A stretch of 64,000 nt of DNA from Limibacter armeniacum (GTDB taxonomy: Bacteria > Bacteroidota > Bacteroidia > Cytophagales > Flammeovirgaceae), in assembly GCF_036880985.1 (NCBI RefSeq), contig NZ_JBAJNO010000009.1, forward strand, positions 1,364,001 through 1,428,000. Direction: 5' to 3'. Below, in pieces: positions 60,140-64,000 of this stretch; position 1 is the first letter of the stretch; each line of letters begins with the position of its first letter. Made by a program: the position numbers and the translations under genes. A model generated the notes under the pieces. That model had not been told where the DNA came from. It saw nothing but the letters and a program-made list of their open reading frames with translations, and did no database searches.

Positions 60140-60802
60140 CTACACTTTAGCCACGACCTGCCCCCCTTCCTTATAAATCATCTTGCTGTCGAGTGTTCCT
60201 CTGAAGTTCACCAAGGGATATATCATACTTTCTCTTCCAATGATAGCACCTGGGTTCAGCACCGTCTGTGCACCCACTTCCACCTGATCTCCCAAAAGGG
60301 CTCCAAACTTGACCAATCCTGTATCAGCCTTTTGACCATCTGCCAACACAACCTTTACCGTACCTGCAATCGACCTGAAGTTAGAGAGGATCACACCAGC
60401 TCCAATATGTGCCTTATAACCAAGAATAGAATCTCCTATATAGTTGAAATGCGGAGCCTGTACACCATCAAACAGGATTGCATTTTTGATCTCTGTAGAG
60501 TTTCCGACTACAACATCATCACCAATAATCACATCATTCCGAAGAAAGGCACAATGACGTAGTTCACAGTTACGTCCGATGATGGCAGGTCCTTGAATAG
60601 TTACATAATTACCAATAGTGGTTCCACTTCCTACCCATACATCAGGTTGTATTTCTTGGTAATCGTCAGGGAGGTGAGGGATCAAGGATTGCAATATTTC
60701 CGAGATTTGTGGGATAGCCTCCCATGCAAGATCAAAATCAAAAAGTTGCTGAGCCAAAGTGTGCTCCCTGCTGAACAAATCAGTTGAATGGATGTTTTTC
60801 AT
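60140..60802 (-). CDS. Left-handed beta-helix (hexapeptide) transferase-like protein
   Basis: 220 residues from the Met at 60802 (MKNIHSTDLFSREHTLAQQL); a Met at 60817 is also possible, while longer forms overlap the divergent msr gene. Hexapeptide repeats: VWVGSGTTIGNYVTIQGPAI, IIGDDVVVGNSTEIKNAIL, HIGAGVILSNF. This is the acyltransferase-like half of GlmU-type proteins without the nucleotidyltransferase half. It may acetylate a sugar phosphate. Only about 50 bp separate it from the divergent methionine sulfoxide reductase gene. Confidence 0.78.
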   Translation of the reverse strand: MKNIHSTDLFSREHTLAQQLFDFDLAWEAIPQISEILQSLIPHLPDDYQEIQPDVWVGSGTTIGNYVTIQGPAIIGRNCELRHCAFLRNDVIIGDDVVVGNSTEIKNAILFDGVQAPHFNYIGDSILGYKAHIGAGVILSNFRSIAGTVKVVLADGQKADTGLVKFGALLGDQVEVGAQTVLNPGAIIGRESMIYPLVNFRGTLDSKMIYKEGGQVVAKV

Positions 60803-60851
60803 AGAAGTGCTATTCATCAAATTTCCCCTAAGATAAGTCCAAGAAGCAAAT

Positions 60852-61682
60852 ATGAAAAGGAATAAGCTGACTGAGGAAGAAGCAAGAGTGATCTTGCAAA
60901 AAGGAACTGAGATGCCTTTTACGGGTGAATACAATGACTACACAGCCAGCGGCACTTATGTTTGCCGACAATGTGAAGCACCGCTTTACTATTCAGAAGA
61001 CAAGTTTAATAGTGGTTGCGGATGGCCTAGCTTTGACGAGGAAATCCCGGGAGCGGTCAGAAGGATCCAAGATCCAGATGGCAAACGCACTGAAATAGTC
61101 TGCCGAAGTTGTGACGGTCACCTAGGGCATGTATTTGAAGGAGAACAGTACACCCAAAAAAATACACGTCACTGTATCAACTCAATTTCATTAAAGTTTG
61201 TACCTGACAAAAAGTTAACTGCCGAAGCAGAGAAAGTCTATTTTGCATGCGGCTGTTATTGGGGAAAGGAATATAAATTCAAACACACTGAAGGCGTTCT
61301 TGCTACACGGGTTGGGTTTATGGGTGGTCATCAGGAGTTTCCAACCTATGTACAGGTCTGTCGCAAGGTTACCGGACATGCCGAAACGGTTGAAGTAACC
61401 TACTCACCGGAAGCTATCAGCTTTGAAGAACTGCTTGAGGTATTCTTCAATATGCACAACCCTACTGCTGATGACAGACAAGGTTTGCGCAACTCTGGCA
61501 ACTACCGCTCTGCCATCTTTTACACCACCGAGTTACAGAAGGTTAAAAGTGAACAGAAGGTAGAACTTATGATAAAGGAAGGCGTTAATGTAGTAACGCA
61601 AATGGCACCTGCTGGTGTATTTTACCCAGCAGATGAAAGGCACCAAAACTATTGTGAAAAGAAAGGGATTGTCCCTAAATAA
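60852..61682 (+). CDS. Fused methionine sulfoxide reductase MsrB-MsrA
   Basis: 276 residues. N-terminal MsrB (about 1-125): zinc cysteines CRQC and CRSC, GCGWPSFDEEIPGA, catalytic Cys in NTRHCINSISLKF. C-terminal MsrA (about 127-276): catalytic GCYWGKEYKF, then GFMGGH and ADERHQNYCEKKG. It repairs both R- and S-forms of oxidised methionine. No signal peptide, so cytoplasmic. The order B then A is the reverse of the common MsrAB fusion. A separate exported MsrA follows 33 bp downstream. Confidence 0.92.
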   Translation: MKRNKLTEEEARVILQKGTEMPFTGEYNDYTASGTYVCRQCEAPLYYSEDKFNSGCGWPSFDEEIPGAVRRIQDPDGKRTEIVCRSCDGHLGHVFEGEQYTQKNTRHCINSISLKFVPDKKLTAEAEKVYFACGCYWGKEYKFKHTEGVLATRVGFMGGHQEFPTYVQVCRKVTGHAETVEVTYSPEAISFEELLEVFFNMHNPTADDRQGLRNSGNYRSAIFYTTELQKVKSEQKVELMIKEGVNVVTQMAPAGVFYPADERHQNYCEKKGIVPK

Positions 61683-61715
61683 ACAGTTAACAACATATAC
61701 TTTTTGCTTGAAAAC

Positions 61716-62351
61716 ATGAGATACTACTTAACAATTATCGGGCTGCTACTGGTAATGACCAGTAACGTCATGGCCCAAACACCAAAAACGAAAACAATGG
61801 AAAACAAACAATACGAGACAGCGACATTTGGCGCTGGCTGCTTCTGGTGTGTGGAAGCTGTATTCCAACGCTTGAAAGGAGTGCAAAAAGTAGCATCAGG
61901 CTATGCCAATGGAGATATTGATAACCCAACTTACAGACAGGTATGTTCAGGGTTAACAGGGTTTGCTGAAGTTGCTCAAATTACCTTTGACCCTGAAGTG
62001 ATCTCATTTGAGCAACTGCTGGAAGTTTTCTGGCACTCCCACAACCCTACAACGCTTAACAGACAGGGTAACGACAAAGGAACTCAGTACCGATCAGGTA
62101 TTTATTATCACAATGCAACTCAAAAGGAAATTGCGGAAGCCTCTCTGAAACGTACTGATGCATCAGGACTTTGGGAAGCACCAATCGTAACCGAAATTGA
62201 GCCATTGCGCAATTATTACGTCGCAGAGGACTACCACCAGAATTATTACAACGACAATTCCAACCAGCCATATTGCTCTTTTATTATTGCTCCTAAGATC
62301 AAAAAGCTGCACGAGGAATATGGTCATTTACTTAAAGAGGAAATGGAATAA
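61716..62351 (+). CDS. msrA: Exported peptide-methionine (S)-S-oxide reductase
   Basis: 211 residues from ATG 61716; the TTG at 61704 gives four more residues and no benefit. Signal peptide (YYLTIIGLLLVMTSNVMAQ), then MsrA with catalytic Cys in FGAGCFWCVEAVF, VASGYANG, HSHNPTTLNRQGND, and YHQNYYNDNSNQPYC. It reduces S-methionine sulfoxide in periplasmic proteins. Together with the cytoplasmic MsrBA upstream it gives repair in two compartments. The VOC gene starts 2 bp after its stop. Confidence 0.92.
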   Translation: MRYYLTIIGLLLVMTSNVMAQTPKTKTMENKQYETATFGAGCFWCVEAVFQRLKGVQKVASGYANGDIDNPTYRQVCSGLTGFAEVAQITFDPEVISFEQLLEVFWHSHNPTTLNRQGNDKGTQYRSGIYYHNATQKEIAEASLKRTDASGLWEAPIVTEIEPLRNYYVAEDYHQNYYNDNSNQPYCSFIIAPKIKKLHEEYGHLLKEEME

Positions 62352-62353
62352 AT

Positions 62354-62734
62354 ATGGACTTCCGAATAGCCCGACATACAACCAAGCTAGTACCTCTAAT
62401 TCATTTTTACCATGAATTGCTGGGCCTTGAAATACTCGGATCTTTTGAAGACCACAAGGGTTATGACGGTGTTTTTCTTGGCATACAAGGAGAAAGTTGG
62501 CATATAGAATTTACGGTATCAAAGCAAGAGCCCAAGCATGCGTCAGACCCTGATGACTTGCTGGTCTTTTATTCCAATACTGATGACGAGTACAAGCAAC
62601 TTATCGAGAACCTTCGTCAGCACAAAACACCTGAAGCTGTCCCTAGCAACCCTTATTGGGTAGACAACGGCACGACCTTTCTTGATCCAGATGGATTTCG
62701 TATTGTCATCTCGAACAGGAAACATAAATCATAG
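62354..62734 (+). CDS. VOC-family (glyoxalase-like) protein
   Basis: 126 residues: one betaalphabetabetabeta unit pair with FYHELLGLEILGSFEDH near the start and TTFLDPDGFRIVISNR at the end, as in glyoxalase/VOC proteins. Metal ligands are not complete by eye (His in WHIEF and Glu in related positions). Starts 2 bp after msrA and so is in its operon. The substrate is unknown. Confidence 0.83.
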   Translation: MDFRIARHTTKLVPLIHFYHELLGLEILGSFEDHKGYDGVFLGIQGESWHIEFTVSKQEPKHASDPDDLLVFYSNTDDEYKQLIENLRQHKTPEAVPSNPYWVDNGTTFLDPDGFRIVISNRKHKS

Positions 62735-62840
62735 GGCAGCTAATGACTCCTTGATGATTTCTTCAGATGAATACCTTAAATTCGAGCCGGACATCACTTT
62801 GCTGTTGTCCGGTTTATTTTTCCATCAAATAACGCTACCA

Positions 62841-63248
62841 ATGAACTACTGGCTTGTAAAAACTGAACCTGAGACCTATGGATGGGATGACCTCAACAAA
62901 CTTGGGCAGGATATGTGGGATGGTGTCAGAAACTACCAGGCTCGCAACCACCTCAATGAGATGAAACAAGGGGACTTAGTCCTATTTTACCATAGTGGAA
63001 AAGCCCGTGAAGTAGTTGGCATTGCTGAAGTTGTCCGTGAAAGCTATCCTGATCCAACCACGGATGACAATCGCTGGGTTGTTGTGGATATCATCCCAAA
63101 GGAAGCACTAAAAAAATCCGTTCCCCTAAAGCTGATTAAGGAAACGGATATGTTGCAGAACATGAAATTGATCAAACAGTCCAGACTGTCTGTCATGCCT
63201 GTCGAGAAAGAAGAATTTGACAAGATCCTTGAGTTGTCAACTCACTGA
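62841..63248 (+). CDS. EVE-domain protein
   Basis: 135 residues from ATG 62841 (MNYWLVKTEPETYGWDDL); the frame extends upstream to 62682 but without similarity. EVE/PUA-like pattern: WDGVRNYQARNHLNEMKQGD, VLFYHSGKAREVVGIAEVV, SYPDPTTDD, and the end SRLSVMPVEKEEFDKIL. EVE domains bind modified bases in nucleic acids. Its last bases overlap the end of the convergent serine hydrolase by 12 bp. Confidence 0.9.
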   Translation: MNYWLVKTEPETYGWDDLNKLGQDMWDGVRNYQARNHLNEMKQGDLVLFYHSGKAREVVGIAEVVRESYPDPTTDDNRWVVVDIIPKEALKKSVPLKLIKETDMLQNMKLIKQSRLSVMPVEKEEFDKILELSTH

Positions 63249-64000
63249 TACTTCATCTACTTTCTTTACATTCACAGCATCTATAATACTGCGAACCCAC
63301 TTGTTGAAGTCAAAGCCATTCTTGCGATAAGTTACCCCCAACCTGACGATCACCAGATCTTCAGATGGAATAATGAAGATACGTTGCCCCTGATAGCCAT
63401 CACAGAAATAAGCATCTTCAGGCAAGTCTGGCATGGCTCCTCCTCTGTTTAGCCAGAAGTGAGCTCCGTAGTTTCCACCAGAACCCGGAGCTGGCTCACG
63501 GGTAAAGTCCACCCAATCCTCTGTCAGGATTTCGGCACCTTCCCACTTTCCCTTGTTCAAGTAGAGTTGACCAAATTTAGCCCAATCCCTTGCTGTAGCA
63601 TATGCATAAGATGAGCCTACAAAATGTCCGCCTGCATCTGTTTCCAGAAACATACTGTCCAGCCCTAGCTTATTGAACAGTTCTTCATAAGGAAACCTCC
63701 AATAGTCTTCAAGGCTGTCAAAGTATTGTGCCAACAAATAAGATAGAATATTGGTATCTCCTGAAGAATATCGCCAATAGGAACCGGGTGTATACTTCAG
63801 CGGCTGCCTTAAAGCAAACCTTGCCATGTTTTCATTCTCAAACAGCATCCTGTTCACTCTGGATGGACTTGTGTAGTTCTCAAGCCAATCCAACCCACTT
63901 GTCATTTGTAGCATATTTCTCCAAGTGATCGCATCTTTATGAGTGTGTTTCCATGCATTGAGAGGCACTCGGTCATCCAAGTTCAGCTTTCCTTGCTTGT
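63237..64000 (-). CDS. Beta-lactamase-fold serine hydrolase, 5' end outside window
   Basis: The frame is open to the window edge; the visible C-terminal 250 residues include LNLDDRVPLNAW, TWRNMLQMTSGLDW, the Y-x-S/N triad YSSGDTN (Tyr-Ser-Ser), and HFWLNRGG, followed by GYQGQRIFIIPSEDLVIVRL as the usual H/K-x-G-like region. The catalytic S-x-x-K would lie upstream, beyond the window. Penicillin-binding-protein-like hydrolase or esterase. The TTG at 63980 is not its start. Confidence 0.85.
   Translation of the reverse strand, partial: KQGKLNLDDRVPLNAWKHTHKDAITWRNMLQMTSGLDWLENYTSPSRVNRMLFENENMARFALRQPLKYTPGSYWRYSSGDTNILSYLLAQYFDSLEDYWRFPYEELFNKLGLDSMFLETDAGGHFVGSSYAYATARDWAKFGQLYLNKGKWEGAEILTEDWVDFTREPAPGSGGNYGAHFWLNRGGAMPDLPEDAYFCDGYQGQRIFIIPSEDLVIVRLGVTYRKNGFDFNKWVRSIIDAVNVKKVDEVSVS

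Overview
This AT-rich window has no rRNA or tRNA gene that I can see. Its gene content points to a member of the Bacteroidota, probably a marine Cytophagales-type bacterium. The evidence is DUF3857/transglutaminase proteins, a complete Bat (MoxR-DUF58-BatA-BatB/C-BatD) operon, DUF4136 lipoproteins, an Aquifex-type aconitase, a fragment of a carboxypeptidase-regulatory-like TonB receptor, three exported sulfatases, and a TAnnTTTG-type promoter motif. The species cannot be named from the sequence alone.

Layout. 1-3.3 kb: two overlapping DUF3857 genes. 3.5-7.0 kb: a composite transposon (two 1279-bp IS4-family copies around a 724-bp TonB-receptor fragment) that splits a 59-codon membrane-protein gene and is bounded by an exact 9-bp target duplication. 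7.1-14 kb: unrelated single genes (DUF695, DUF2200, sterol desaturase-type hydroxylase, lipoproteins, GNAT). 14-15.6 kb: hairpin repeats and a protein with an IS30-type helix-turn-helix but no transposase domain. 15.9-26.4 kb: about a dozen small, AT-rich, mostly unrecognised genes, all on the + strand. They are separated by imperfect palindromes ending in GTTRRRY-like boxes just upstream of the next start codon. I read this as an integron gene-cassette array whose integrase is not in the window. It carries a TrlF-like PHP/AAA ATPase flanked by remnants of hsdM and hsdS.

26.4-38.2 kb: DUF1963 protein, a Crp-DUF2147-hydroxylase block between two identical terminator hairpins, aldehyde dehydrogenase plus DUF779, aconitase, two envelope proteins and a BASS transporter. 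38.2-45.4 kb: Bat operon on the minus strand, with repeat elements lodged between its genes. 45.5-55.1 kb: three sulfatases, a cupin, a second IS30-type HTH protein and a nest of repeats. 55.5-64 kb: DUF3667, TauE/SafE exporter, HAD lipoprotein, left-handed beta-helix protein, methionine sulfoxide reductases (MsrBA fusion and exported MsrA), VOC, EVE and a serine hydrolase cut by the window end.

The most unusual material is non-coding. Three families of hairpin-rich dispersed repeats occur here. One (class 2) has inverted ends and 9-10-bp flanking duplications. One class 2 copy sits inside a class 3 repeat, and another carries a class 1 repeat inside itself, so a relative order of insertion can be read. 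Functional themes are sulfate-ester degradation (sulfatases, TauE exporter, HAD), repair of oxidised methionine, and envelope proteins.
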